Positions 50,303 to 59,400 of a stretch of DNA of 64,000 bases are shown piece by piece. The stretch is from positions 1-64,000 of the forward strand of contig NZ_JAMWYS010000042.1 in NCBI RefSeq assembly GCF_023914155.1, written 5' to 3'. Every line of letters begins with the position of its first letter. The stretch's first letter is position 1. The position numbers and the translations under genes are program-made. The DNA is from Solitalea agri (GTDB taxonomy: Bacteria > Bacteroidota > Bacteroidia > Sphingobacteriales > Sphingobacteriaceae). Below the pieces are notes generated by a model. The model had not been told where the DNA came from. It saw nothing but the letters and a program-made list of their open reading frames with translations, and did not search any database.

Positions 50303-51335
50303 TGGTTTGTGGAATTCTAAGCGTTGTAGTAAAGATGTTTCCGTTTGAAGATGTTTCAATTAAGTCATTTCGTGCAAAAAGCAAATACAATCGTCGACTT
50401 ATAGAACTCAGGCCAAAGCCGGTTCCTTGTGGTACATTTGTTTGTGCATCAAATGGGTTCTTAACTTCCACGGCTAATTCGTTTATAGAGCTTTTCGATA
50501 CTTTTATGCTAATGGTTACATTTTCAATCGTGTCATATAAGCCAAATTTTATGGCATTTTCAACAATTGGCTGCAATAGCATTGGTGGAAGTGTCAACGA
50601 CTTTGCTTCATCGTCCATTGTAATCATCGTTTCAAGCCGGTGACTAAAACGAACTTTCTCAATATCAAGGTAAAGTTTTAAATGCTGCACTTCTTCGTCA
50701 ATAGTTACCCATTGATTTTCTTCTTTTTTCAGTGTTCCCCGAAGAAAATCTGATAATTGCTGGATCATTGTACGGGCTTCTTCCGGTCGTACAACAATTA
50801 ACGCGCTAATGGAGTTTAAACTGTTGAATAAAAAATGGGGCTGCAATTGTTGGCGAAGTTTGAATAATTCAGCCTCTCGAGCCAATTTCTCCGTTGATTG
50901 ATGGACGCGCAAATGTTCTTCCTGTTCTTCACGACTATACCAAAACAAGCTCAAAACTGCTACCCATCCAATAATTAAGCAACCTATTAAAAACCTAACC
51001 AGTATTGATTTTTTTAGGAAAACCAGGTAATCCGGAGAATTAATAAGATATGAAAGGGATAAGTTGCTCAAAATCAACCACAATATGGTGATCGCTAAAA
51101 CTTCAATGATGGTAAAAGTGTAATTTCCTTCGGGCCGATAGTAAATAAATACATAGCTCACCAGTGCGCAACCGCAGGCCAGTAAAAGATTGAAAACCGC
51201 ACTATCAATTGTAGCCTGAAACCAATCTAAACCAAATGAGTAATTGAGAATTATTGCATGTATAACTCCCCAGATTAACCAGAGCGTAAAAAATGCACAA
51301 AGAAAAGCTTTGTTTTTTAAAGGGTATGTAGCCAT
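50295..51335 (-). CDS. LytS-type (HisKA_7TM-like/His_kinase) membrane sensor kinase
   Basis: Sensor histidine kinase of 346 residues. Residues 1-135 hold about four membrane helices, without a large periplasmic loop, so it probably senses within or at the membrane. The His_kinase domain shows LRQQLQPHFLFNSLNSISALI (phospho-acceptor His167), then LTLPPMLLQPIVENAIKFGLY (ATP-binding N box) and GTGFGLSSISRRL (G box). It is followed at once by the LytTR regulator (8-base overlap) and preceded by DUF4288 and the LiaF-like gene on the same strand. Confidence 0.93.
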   Translation of the reverse strand: MATYPLKNKAFLCAFFTLWLIWGVIHAIILNYSFGLDWFQATIDSAVFNLLLACGCALVSYVFIYYRPEGNYTFTIIEVLAITILWLILSNLSLSYLINSPDYLVFLKKSILVRFLIGCLIIGWVAVLSLFWYSREEQEEHLRVHQSTEKLAREAELFKLRQQLQPHFLFNSLNSISALIVVRPEEARTMIQQLSDFLRGTLKKEENQWVTIDEEVQHLKLYLDIEKVRFSHRLETMITMDDEAKSLTLPPMLLQPIVENAIKFGLYDTIENVTISIKVSKSSINELAVEVKNPFDAQTNVPQGTGFGLSSISRRLYLLFARNDLIETSSNGNIFTTTLRIPQTND

Positions 51336-51359
51336 TGTTGAGTGTTAAGTTTAAAGCTT

Positions 51360-51407
51360 TAAGTTCTAAGCTGTAAGTCGATTCATCAACTTAAAACTTA
51401 GAACTTA
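51360..51407. repeat. Inverted repeat of simple AAGTTCTAAG words
   Basis: Perfect 11-bp arms TAAGTTCTAAG / CTTAGAACTTA with a 26-base loop that contains a further TAAGT / ACTTA pair. It lies between DUF4288 and the kinase gene. Similar simple words (CTTCTAACTTTTAACTTC) occur in the left-end repeat array. Confidence 0.7.
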
Positions 51408-51418
51408 GAGACTCAAAA

Positions 51419-51775
51419 CTATATATAATGCTCTACCTGTATTAATTGTCGGCGAACTTTTCGTGCTTTAATTTTAAGATCGTTAAGGTATTCGGCAGCG
51501 CTATCGGCTTCAACAATCTCCGAGTAAACTTCTGATTTATCGGTTACCGAATGTATCTTATCCAAAGCTACAATATCTACAAACCTCCAGCTTACCAATT
51601 CTTTGTTTACGTTAAAAAATGTAGACTGTTGGTCGACTCCTACTTCTTTTGCTTTAGAGAGCGCAGTTGAAAAGTCTTCTGCCTGTATTAACCGCAGTTG
51701 TTCATCGAACTGTGGCTGATGTTTACCTTCTCCCGATTGGATCTGATAAACCAGTTTTGCAATAAACCATTCCAT
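51419..51775 (-). CDS. DUF4288 protein
   Basis: Small conserved protein of 118 residues, function unknown. It starts MEWFIAKLVYQIQSGEGKHQPQFDEQLRLI with a WRFVDIVAL core, the DUF4288 pattern; no membrane segment or signal peptide, so it is cytoplasmic. It lies 29 bases after the LiaF-like gene and before the sensor kinase, so a role as an accessory of envelope sensing is possible but unproven. Confidence 0.9.
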   Translation of the reverse strand: MEWFIAKLVYQIQSGEGKHQPQFDEQLRLIQAEDFSTALSKAKEVGVDQQSTFFNVNKELVSWRFVDIVALDKIHSVTDKSEVYSEIVEADSAAEYLNDLKIKARKVRRQLIQVEHYI

Positions 51776-51804
51776 ATGTAAAGCTTGTTTATGTTAGTTT
51801 TTAG

Positions 51805-52548
51805 TTAGTAGCTTTTAATATCAATGCCGCCAAAGATATTTGAGCCTTTTAAGATCAGTTTTTTGGTTGGGGTATCCCCACCGGCCATAATCGGGCGTTT
51901 ATCATCAACTCCTCCAAAGATGCTGGTTGTTTCGATTTTTACTTCCCAATTAGCTGGAATGATCATTTTTGTGCCACCAAAAACATTATCAATTTCAATG
52001 GTTACAACTCCTTCAAAATCGGCTTGTGACAGGTTAATATCAGCGCCGCCAAAAACAGATTGGATTCTTCCTCCCTTGAAGTTTTTTGATAATACCGTGC
52101 GCTTTGTTCCTCCGAATGCATTGGTAATGTTTAGCACATCTTCATCTGAAACATCTTCAGTTGCACATTCAAAAGGTCTCCTGTGCTTAGGTCTTGTCAT
52201 TATTACCAGACCGATAAAAATAATGCCCGCTGGAATAATGTACTTTCTCAATGCTGAATCCCATAGAAAATATTCATTGGCCATAAAATAAGATCCAATC
52301 AGGATCGGTACAAGCCAGCCAATGCCTCTGAAATTGTGCTTAGCACCAACAAATACACCAATACCAATTAATAAACCTTGCCAGCTGAACAGATATTCTG
52401 GGATGCCCAGATCCATTTGACGGAGCAGGTAGATGACACCGATGATGATGATAACCAAACCGCCAAGTATATTGTTTGGTCGGCCATGTCTTTCTATATG
52501 CTGTCTTCTACGTTCCGAGAATCTATCTCTTGAAAATCTCGGGTCCAT
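51805..52548 (-). CDS. LiaF-like membrane protein with beta-helical FGG repeats
   Basis: Membrane protein of about 247 residues. Four hydrophobic helices (residues about 27-120) follow a basic lead, then a soluble domain with four FGG repeats (AFGGTKRTV, VFGGADINL, VFGGTKMII and IFGGVDDKR) and a last IFGGIDIKSY, as in LiaF-like cell-wall-stress response proteins. The ATG at 52572 lies only about 5 bases from the -7 box, so the ATG at 52548 (MDPRFSRDRF) is the more likely start; the longer form would add 8 residues. In Firmicutes LiaF represses a LiaSR-type kinase. Here it heads the operon with DUF4288, kinase and regulator. Confidence 0.88.
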   Translation of the reverse strand: MDPRFSRDRFSERRRQHIERHGRPNNILGGLVIIIIGVIYLLRQMDLGIPEYLFSWQGLLIGIGVFVGAKHNFRGIGWLVPILIGSYFMANEYFLWDSALRKYIIPAGIIFIGLVIMTRPKHRRPFECATEDVSDEDVLNITNAFGGTKRTVLSKNFKGGRIQSVFGGADINLSQADFEGVVTIEIDNVFGGTKMIIPANWEVKIETTSIFGGVDDKRPIMAGGDTPTKKLILKGSNIFGGIDIKSY

Positions 52549-52576
52549 ATTTTTAAATTCTTGTGTATCCATGATT

Positions 52577-52605
52577 CAAAAGTAATATTGAACGACTAAG
52601 TTCAA
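52577..52605 (-). promoter_or_regulatory. Promoter of the LiaF-like operon
   Basis: On the minus strand: TTG (52603-52605), 18 bases, TACTTTTG (52577-52584), an exact -7 box. It would start RNA at about 52570, which favours the start codon at 52548 over 52572. Confidence 0.7.
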
Positions 52606-52824
52606 AATCATATTCCGATAACCCTATGCAATACCTCGGTGAACGGTAGATTTTGGTCGGTGAATTTTTTTGAATGAAGCAACATCTTTCATAAATGATA
52701 ATTGAAGCAAATGAGGTTGCTTTAGGAGTGTTCTGAATCCTTTCACTAATTTCTTATTACTATCCCGAAAAAACCATAATGCTTTGTACCTTTAAGCTTG
52801 TACTTCAAATCAGATTATCATACT

Positions 52825-54849
52825 ATGCCTAAACATACCAATGCTCTTGTAAGCGAAACTTCCCCTTATTTATTGCAGCATGCCCATAATCCGGTTAATT
52901 GGTTTCCATGGGGAGCAGAGGCCTTAAAAAAAGCGAAGGAAGAGAATAAGCTCATTTTGGTAAGCGTTGGGTATTCCGCCTGCCATTGGTGCCATGTGAT
53001 GGAACATGAGTCTTTTGAAGACGAGGAAGTTGCGGCCATTATGAATGAGCATTTTGTTTGTGTAAAAGTGGATAGGGAAGAGCGGCCGGATATTGATCAG
53101 ATTTATATGAATGCGGTTCAGCTAATGACCGGTGGTGGCGGCTGGCCATTGAATTGTTTCTGTTTGCCAGATCAGCGTCCTTTTTATGGTGGGACTTATT
53201 TTAGGAAGGATGATTGGAAACAGTTGCTGAATGATCTGAATGCCTTCTATCGGAATAAACCTGATGAAGCTGGAGAATACGCCCGTCGTTTGCATGAGGG
53301 TATTAATCAATCAGACTTGGTAAGCTTTGTTAACGAGAAGAAAGAATACACAAACGAATCGTTAAAAGCCATTGTTGATTCCTGGATTCGTTATTTTGAC
53401 TTTACTGATGGAGGACACAACCGTGCGCCTAAATTTCCCTTACCCAATAATTTTTTGTTTTTACTTCGCTATGCCCATTTGATGAAAGATCAGGCGTCGA
53501 ATGTGATCACTCGTATAACGCTTGATAAAATGGCTTATGGAGGAATTTATGATCAGCTGGGAGGAGGCTTTGCTCGTTACTCTGTCGATTCGGTGTGGCT
53601 GGTGCCACATTTCGAAAAGATGTTATATGATAACGCTCAATTGGTTAGCCTTTATGCCGAAGCTTATCAATACAGCCATTCAGAGATTTATAAAAAGGTA
53701 GTGGAGGAAACGTTAGAATTTGTAAAACGTGAGTTAACATCGCCGGAAGGAGGATTTTATTCAGCATTAGATGCCGATAGCGAAGGGGTGGAAGGGAAGT
53801 TTTATTGCTGGACGAAAGATGAATTACAAGGGCTTTTAGGTGATGATGAAGAGCTTTTCAGTATTTATTATAACGTAACAGAAGCTGGCAATTGGGAAGA
53901 AACCAATATCCTGCATCGCAAACAAGATGATGATGTGCTGGCAGAAGCTTTAGGTATAACGGTTGAAAATCTGCTCGAAATAATAGAACGCTGTAAAGCA
54001 AAGCTGATGAAAGTGAGGGCGGCCAGAATTCGTCCCGGACTGGATGATAAAATTTTAACTTCCTGGAACTCGATGATGTTAAAAGCTTATGTTGATGCTT
54101 ATCGGGTTTTTAATAATCCTGAGTATTTGCAGTCAGCCCTTCAAAACGCAGAGTTTATATTAAGTAATTTAAAAACCACTAACGGAGGATTGAAGCGCAA
54201 CTTTAAAAATGGTAAAGCCACCATCAATGGTTTTTTAGATGATTATGCTTTTACCATAGAAGCCTTCATTGAGCTTTATCAGGCTACATTTGATGAACAA
54301 TGGCTCAATGAGGCGAAAGTACTGGTTGACTACTGCAATGATCATTTCATCGACACGGATTCGGGGATGTACTTTTACACAGCTGATACCGATGAACAAC
54401 TGATTGCCCGTAAAATGGAAGTGATGGATACAGTTATTCCCGCCTCAAATTCAGCAATGGCCAGGGCATTATTAAAGCTTGGTATCTTACTTCAAAACGA
54501 GGAATATTTGAAACAATCAGGTCAAATGCTGACAAATGTTAGCGAACAGATAAAGAAATACGCATCAGCCTATTCAAATTGGGCATTGTTAATGCTCGAA
54601 AATATATTTCCTTTTTATGAAGTGGCTATAACCGGTAAAGGAGCCGTTAGCAGATTGGTGGAACTTGATCAGTATTATATTCCCAATAAATTGGTAATGG
54701 GAGGAGAAACCGGAACATTACCATTGTTGGAGGGGAAAATCAATGAACAGCCAAAAGTGTATGTATGCGTGAACAGAACCTGCCTAATGCCCGTTTCGCA
54801 GGTTGTTGAAGCAGTTCAGCAAATGAAACATGACTTTCCAATTGTATAA
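52825..54849 (+). CDS. DUF255/YyaL-like thioredoxin-domain protein
   Basis: Protein of 674 residues, starting at the ATG at 52825 ([30 protein letters not shown]); a TTG at 52798 is not preferred. The N-terminal thioredoxin-like domain carries [14 protein letters not shown] (Cys53 and Cys56) and [12 protein letters not shown]. The rest is an alpha/alpha barrel like that of glucosidase-type enzymes ([21 protein letters not shown]). The family occurs from bacteria to mammals (SPATA20), and its reaction is not settled. It lies 9 bases before an HD-domain gene, so they probably share a transcript. Confidence 0.92.
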   Translation: MPKHTNALVSETSPYLLQHAHNPVNWFPWGAEALKKAKEENKLILVSVGYSACHWCHVMEHESFEDEEVAAIMNEHFVCVKVDREERPDIDQIYMNAVQLMTGGGGWPLNCFCLPDQRPFYGGTYFRKDDWKQLLNDLNAFYRNKPDEAGEYARRLHEGINQSDLVSFVNEKKEYTNESLKAIVDSWIRYFDFTDGGHNRAPKFPLPNNFLFLLRYAHLMKDQASNVITRITLDKMAYGGIYDQLGGGFARYSVDSVWLVPHFEKMLYDNAQLVSLYAEAYQYSHSEIYKKVVEETLEFVKRELTSPEGGFYSALDADSEGVEGKFYCWTKDELQGLLGDDEELFSIYYNVTEAGNWEETNILHRKQDDDVLAEALGITVENLLEIIERCKAKLMKVRAARIRPGLDDKILTSWNSMMLKAYVDAYRVFNNPEYLQSALQNAEFILSNLKTTNGGLKRNFKNGKATINGFLDDYAFTIEAFIELYQATFDEQWLNEAKVLVDYCNDHFIDTDSGMYFYTADTDEQLIARKMEVMDTVIPASNSAMARALLKLGILLQNEEYLKQSGQMLTNVSEQIKKYASAYSNWALLMLENIFPFYEVAITGKGAVSRLVELDQYYIPNKLVMGGETGTLPLLEGKINEQPKVYVCVNRTCLMPVSQVVEAVQQMKHDFPIV

Positions 54850-54858
54850 TTTAATACG

Positions 54859-55485
54859 ATGCAAAATATGCTTTCGCTTGACCTTGGAAGACAAACTTTC
54901 GGAGATACAACTAATGTAAATAATGTATTAAGCAGAGATGAGGTAACTCAACTATTGATTGATTGGGTGAAAAATGAAAAGCTGCTGTTGCACATGAAAC
55001 AGGTGGGGCACCTGATGAAGCAATGGGCATTGGAACGTGAAGAGCTTTCATCTGATGAAGCATGGAAATGGGAGATGGCCGGCTTACTGCATGATGCGGA
55101 TTGGGACCAATGGCCCGACCAGCACTGCCGATTGATCATTGAAGAACTGGAAAAAAGAAATGTTGATCCTGAAATTATTCATGCCATTGCATCACACGGT
55201 CCACTGTATTTTGGGGTTGAGCCCATAACCATAATGGATAAAATGCTTTATGCCTTGGATGAACTATCAGGATTAATCCATGCTTACTCTTTAATGCGTC
55301 CTGAAGGTTATATTGGTATGGAATTAAAGGGAGTTAAGAAAAGGTTAAAGGAGAAAACATTTGCCGCCAATGTATCTAGAACTGATATTCAGGATGCATG
55401 TGATAGAGCCAGCCTCAATCTAGACGATTTAATACAGTTTATAATTCTGCATCAGGGTGATGTAAGTTTATCAAATTGGTTTTAA
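54859..55485 (+). CDS. HD-domain hydrolase-like protein
   Basis: Metal-dependent phosphohydrolase-like protein of 208 residues. The HD signature is WEMAGLLHDADWDQWP (His78-Asp79), with His45 in LLLHMKQVGHLM, His132-like residues in HAIASHG and Asp in LYALDELSGL. The family's typical HDIDYE is here HDADWD. HD proteins often hydrolyse nucleotides or alarmones; no substrate can be assigned. It begins 9 bases after the DUF255 gene. Confidence 0.85.
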   Translation: MQNMLSLDLGRQTFGDTTNVNNVLSRDEVTQLLIDWVKNEKLLLHMKQVGHLMKQWALEREELSSDEAWKWEMAGLLHDADWDQWPDQHCRLIIEELEKRNVDPEIIHAIASHGPLYFGVEPITIMDKMLYALDELSGLIHAYSLMRPEGYIGMELKGVKKRLKEKTFAANVSRTDIQDACDRASLNLDDLIQFIILHQGDVSLSNWF

Positions 55486-55609
55486 AATTGATTAAGCCGG
55501 TTTTATATTTTAAGTAGCTATGATCTTCATGGTTAATTATTAAAATTTAGAAAATCTGAATAATTGTGAAGTATTCATTATTTTACGAATTCAATAATCA
55601 ATTTACCTT

Positions 55610-57247
55610 ATGCTTGATCAACAACTGGAGATTAGTAGAAACGAAGACATTAATAAACAATTGCTTTATGAACTGAAGTCGCGTAAAAAGAAATTACTAG
55701 CGGGTGGAGGGGAGAAAGCGGCTGCCAAACAGAAGGAAAAAGGCAAGATGCTTGCAAGAGAGCGTATTGCCTACATGATAGATCCCACTACTGAATTTAT
55801 TGAATTTGGCACATTTGCCGCATATGATATGTATGCCGAAGCTGGTGGTTGTCCGGCTGCCGGAGTTATTACTGGGTTAGGTTATGTTTCTGGCAGATTG
55901 TGCGTTATTGTTGCCAATGATGCCACTGTAAAAGCAGGCGCATGGTTTCCGATGACAGCCAAAAAGAATCTTCGGGCGCAGGAGATAGCGATGGAAAATC
56001 ATCTCCCGATAATCTATTTGGTCGACAGTGCAGGTGTTTACTTGCCAATGCAAGATGAGATCTTTCCCGACAAAGAACACTTTGGACGAATTTTCAGAAA
56101 TAACGCTATTATGTCGTCGAAAGGCATTGTTCAAGTTGCAGCTATAATGGGTTCATGTGTTGCCGGTGGAGCTTATCTGCCCATTATGAGTGATGAAGCC
56201 CTGATTGTTGAAGGCACCGGTTCAGTTTTTTTGGCAGGTTCGTATTTGGTGAAATCGGCAATTGGTGAAGACATAGATAATGAAACCTTAGGCGGGGCGA
56301 CCACTCATTCAGAAATCTCGGGTGTTACCGATTATAAGTGTGAGAACGACCAGGACTGTTTGGATAAAATTCGTTCACTGATCGATAAGCTTGGAGAAAA
56401 TCCTAAAGCTGGCTTTAGCAGAATAGAACCTAAAAAGCCTTTAAAAGACGAAAAAGAGATTTATAAAATACTTCCAGAGAATCGGGATAAACAATTCGAT
56501 ATGCTTGATATTATTCATCGTTTGGTTGATAATTCCGAATTTGATGAATATAAAGAGCTGTATGGTAAATCGATTTTATGTGGCTATGCCCGAATTAACG
56601 GATGGGCAGTTGGAATTGTAGCCAATCAACGTAAAGTGGTGAAATCAAAAAAAGGAGAGATGCAGTTCGGCGGAGTCATCTATTCTGATTCGGCTGATAA
56701 AGCCACCCGCTTTATCATGAATTGTAACCAGAAGAAGATTCCGTTAGTGTTCTTACAGGATGTTACTGGATTCATGGTAGGATCTCGATCAGAACAGGGT
56801 GGAATTATAAAGGATGGAGCAAAAATGGTGAACGCGGTAGCAAATTCAGTAGTTCCAAAATTTACCATTGTTATCGGAAATTCATATGGAGCCGGAAACT
56901 ATGCTATGTGTGGGAAAGCCTATGATCCGCGTTTCATTGCGGCATGGCCGACAGCCAAAATAGCCGTAATGGGTGGTTCACAAGCGGCTAAAACCTTGCT
57001 CCAAATACAAGAAGCCTCACTAAAGGCTAAAGGAGAAGAAATTACCGAGGAAAAAGAACAAAAACTATTGAAAGAAATAACCGATCGATACAATAATCAA
57101 ACAACGCCCTACTATGCTGCAGCGCGCTTATGGGTTGATGAGATCATCGATCCTCTCGACACCCGTAAATGGATCTCCATGGGGATAGAAGCTGCGAATC
57201 ATGCTCCTATTGAACGGGCATTTAATGTAGGGGTACTTCAGGTTTAA
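55610..57247 (+). CDS. Acyl-CoA carboxylase carboxyltransferase (beta) subunit, MccB/PccB-like
   Basis: Carboxyltransferase half of a biotin-dependent acyl-CoA carboxylase, 545 residues. GGGEKAAAKQKEKGKMLARERI opens it; DSAGVYLPMQDEIFPDKEHFGRIFRNNAIMSSKGI and AIMGSCVAGGAYLPIMSDEALIVEGTGSVFLAG are like methylcrotonyl-CoA carboxylase beta, with the second half (GFMVGSRSEQGGIIKDGAKMVNAV) also matching. The substrate may be methylcrotonyl-, propionyl- or another acyl-CoA. The biotin carboxylase/carrier subunit is not adjacent. Hairpin 57268-57309 follows. Confidence 0.93.
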   Translation: MLDQQLEISRNEDINKQLLYELKSRKKKLLAGGGEKAAAKQKEKGKMLARERIAYMIDPTTEFIEFGTFAAYDMYAEAGGCPAAGVITGLGYVSGRLCVIVANDATVKAGAWFPMTAKKNLRAQEIAMENHLPIIYLVDSAGVYLPMQDEIFPDKEHFGRIFRNNAIMSSKGIVQVAAIMGSCVAGGAYLPIMSDEALIVEGTGSVFLAGSYLVKSAIGEDIDNETLGGATTHSEISGVTDYKCENDQDCLDKIRSLIDKLGENPKAGFSRIEPKKPLKDEKEIYKILPENRDKQFDMLDIIHRLVDNSEFDEYKELYGKSILCGYARINGWAVGIVANQRKVVKSKKGEMQFGGVIYSDSADKATRFIMNCNQKKIPLVFLQDVTGFMVGSRSEQGGIIKDGAKMVNAVANSVVPKFTIVIGNSYGAGNYAMCGKAYDPRFIAAWPTAKIAVMGGSQAAKTLLQIQEASLKAKGEEITEEKEQKLLKEITDRYNNQTTPYYAAARLWVDEIIDPLDTRKWISMGIEAANHAPIERAFNVGVLQV

Positions 57248-57267
57248 TAATTTAAAACTTACTAAAT

Positions 57268-57309
57268 AACGGCCGTAAATAACGATAAATCATCATTATT
57301 ACGGCCGTT
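57268..57309 (+). terminator. Hairpin after the carboxyltransferase gene
   Basis: 11-bp stem AACGGCCGTAA / TTACGGCCGTT with a 20-base loop, followed by TTGCTTC rather than a clean T-run. Probable terminator. Confidence 0.65.
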
Positions 57310-57360
57310 TGCTTCTTTAGATTGATTTAGAAATTTTACAAATACTGCAACCTATCGCTA

Positions 57361-57390
57361 TTGCAACTGTTAAGCCTATAATTATATTTA
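57361..57390 (+). promoter_or_regulatory. Promoter for the PAS-LuxR gene
   Basis: TTG (57361-57363), exactly 19 bases, TATATTTA (57383-57390), one base from the -7 consensus. The ATG is 15 bases downstream. Confidence 0.6.
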
Positions 57391-57405
57391 CGCAAATTTA
57401 AAGGC

Positions 57406-58092
57406 ATGACGCAAAATAACGAGATTGATGAGCTTAAGAAAAGAATTGAGGAATTGGAAAAGAGGCTTGAATTTCTAAATGCTGTTGTTCATAAATTACC
57501 AGCCAACATTTATGTTTCAAATCTTAATGAGAAAAAAATCGTTTGGTGCAATCATAAACATGAAGTTTCTACAGGGTACACACTGAAGGAGGCATCGGAG
57601 ATGGGCTTTGAATTTTTTCAGCAAACAATTCATCCTGATGATTTGAATATTCCAGAGGATAGTATTCAGCATTATAGTTCCCCAATTGAAAATGACTTTG
57701 GAGGTATCTTCAGAACACGTAGAAAAGACTCAACCGATTGGAAATGGTATGCAGGTTGGGCTACAACTTTTGTTGAAAAGGAAGAAAAACCAGTTGAAAT
57801 TCTATGTGTGGACGTTGAGTTAAGCGGAAGTATGCATACAATTGCTCAATCGGCCGAGGCTTTAAAAGAAGTACTAACTTTCAGAAATAAATATTTAATT
57901 GAAAAACTGACTGGTCGTGAACTGGAGATTTTGAAACATGTTGGTAATGGATTGTCCAATAAAATGATTGCTGAGGAGTTAAATATTAGTCTGCTAACCG
58001 TTCAAACTCATCGAAGAAATATTCGGGAAAAATTAAGCACTTCAAATACCGCTGAATTGGTTGCTTTAGCTAAAGAATCGGGTATCTCTTAA
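57406..58092 (+). CDS. PAS-domain LuxR/GerE-type transcriptional regulator
   Basis: Regulator of 228 residues. A short coiled coil (MTQNNEIDELKKRIEELEKRL) leads into a PAS domain (about 24-145: VVHKLPANIYVSNLNEKKI, FFQQTIHPDDL, GIFRTRRKDS) that could sense a ligand or redox state. The C-terminal helix-turn-helix (about 160-225) shows KLTGRELEILKHVGNGLSNKMIAEELNISLLTVQTHRRNI, the LuxR/GerE signature. It begins 15 bases after a good promoter and is followed after 9 bases by the PnuC-like gene, which it may regulate; the ligand is unknown. Confidence 0.92.
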   Translation: MTQNNEIDELKKRIEELEKRLEFLNAVVHKLPANIYVSNLNEKKIVWCNHKHEVSTGYTLKEASEMGFEFFQQTIHPDDLNIPEDSIQHYSSPIENDFGGIFRTRRKDSTDWKWYAGWATTFVEKEEKPVEILCVDVELSGSMHTIAQSAEALKEVLTFRNKYLIEKLTGRELEILKHVGNGLSNKMIAEELNISLLTVQTHRRNIREKLSTSNTAELVALAKESGIS

Positions 58093-58101
58093 ATTTTAAA
58101 C

Positions 58102-58707
58102 ATGTTAGATTCTGTTTTAAAAGCACTTCAAAATTTATCGATTTTAGAATTATCGGTTTTTATTATCGGCTTTGTAAATGTGTTTTTGCTTATCAAAGAG
58201 CATGTAGGCGTTTATCCTGGAACCATAATAAGCTCATTTCTACATATTTTTATTATCTATTCATCACAGATATATGCCGGTATAGTAATCGATATCTACT
58301 TCATTGTAAGTTCTGTGTATGGATGGATGTATTGGAAATCACAAAATGATGCCTCAAATGATGAGTTTGCACCTAGCAAAGGAACATTTAAACAAAACCT
58401 TGTATGGTTTGCGGCTTTTCTATTAATATGGTTAATACTACTGATCATTTTTAAATACCTCCTGAAAAGTGACTTTAGCGAGTTGGATACCTGTATTACT
58501 TCCGCCGGTTTTGTGGCCACCTATTTAATGATCAAGAAGAAGATTGAAAATTGGGTTTATTGGTTATTCGGAGTATTTATAACCTTGCCAATGTATTATT
58601 ACAAGCATTTGTATCTGTTGTGCATACTGTATCTCGCCATGGTGGTTCTCAATATTATTGGCCTTAAACAATGGACTGCTAGATTGGTTAAATCCCAATA
58701 TGCGTAG
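58102..58707 (+). CDS. PnuC-family vitamin/nicotinamide-riboside transporter
   Basis: Inner-membrane transporter of 201 residues with about seven helices. YGWMYWKSQ and FVATYLMIKKKIENWVYWL are the PnuC-family signature with its WxxW substrate-site residues. PnuC relatives move nicotinamide riboside, thiamine or riboflavin by facilitated diffusion, driven by later phosphorylation; the residue pattern does not choose with confidence. The gene is 9 bases from the PAS-LuxR regulator, same strand. No kinase is adjacent. Confidence 0.9.
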   Translation: MLDSVLKALQNLSILELSVFIIGFVNVFLLIKEHVGVYPGTIISSFLHIFIIYSSQIYAGIVIDIYFIVSSVYGWMYWKSQNDASNDEFAPSKGTFKQNLVWFAAFLLIWLILLIIFKYLLKSDFSELDTCITSAGFVATYLMIKKKIENWVYWLFGVFITLPMYYYKHLYLLCILYLAMVVLNIIGLKQWTARLVKSQYA

Positions 58708-58748
58708 TTTTAGTTTGAAATAATTGTTTCAACTTTAGGCTTTTTGAG

Positions 58749-59339
58749 ATGGCAACAAACTTACCAGCACTTACATATAATGATCTTACTTTTCAGGAAC
58801 TGACGATTAGTAATTGGTTTCAGTTTGAAAAGCTAATGGGTGATAAGGGTGGATGTGGAGGTTGTTGGTGCATGGCTTTCCGATTGTCTACCAAAGAATT
58901 TAATGAGCAGAAGTACGAAGGAAATAAATCATCAATGTATTCATTGGTTGAAGAAGGAAGACCAATAGGAATTATAGCTTTTTGTGAAGACGAGCCTATT
59001 GGATGGATAGCGTTAGCTCCCCGTGAAGATTATCTTAAAATTGAAAAATCCAGATCATTAAAACCAATAGATGATAAACCGGTTTGGTCTATTACTTGTT
59101 TTTTCATTGGGAAGGAGTTTCGGAGAGTAGGTTTATCAAAATTACTCATTAAAGGAGCGGTTGATTTCGCAAGATATAAAGGAATAAAAACCTTAGAAGC
59201 TTATCCAGCAATTCCTTACGACAACAAGGTTCCTGCAGCTTTTTTATGGGTTGGGATTTTGAGTGCCTTTCTTTTAAATGGCTTTGAGGTGGTAAAGCAA
59301 AATGGAAAAAGCAGAGCTATTGTACGACTAGATGTTTAG
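58749..59339 (+). CDS. GNAT-family N-acetyltransferase with Cys-rich segment
   Basis: Acetyl-CoA-dependent transferase of 196 residues. The GNAT core is visible as PIGWIALAPREDY, WSITCFFIGKEFRRVGLSKLLIKGAVDFA (the acetyl-CoA loop) and GIKTLEAYPA. It has GGCGGCWCMAF near residues 34-44, as in a GNAT subgroup with a Cys/Trp-rich entry. Its acceptor is unknown. It lies 41 bases after the PnuC gene and may be cotranscribed. Confidence 0.9.
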   Translation: MATNLPALTYNDLTFQELTISNWFQFEKLMGDKGGCGGCWCMAFRLSTKEFNEQKYEGNKSSMYSLVEEGRPIGIIAFCEDEPIGWIALAPREDYLKIEKSRSLKPIDDKPVWSITCFFIGKEFRRVGLSKLLIKGAVDFARYKGIKTLEAYPAIPYDNKVPAAFLWVGILSAFLLNGFEVVKQNGKSRAIVRLDV

Positions 59340-59400
59340 TGTTCCTAAAAAAATTAGCAAAAATTTCGTTAATTCGTACTCCGAATAAATCATAAGTACG

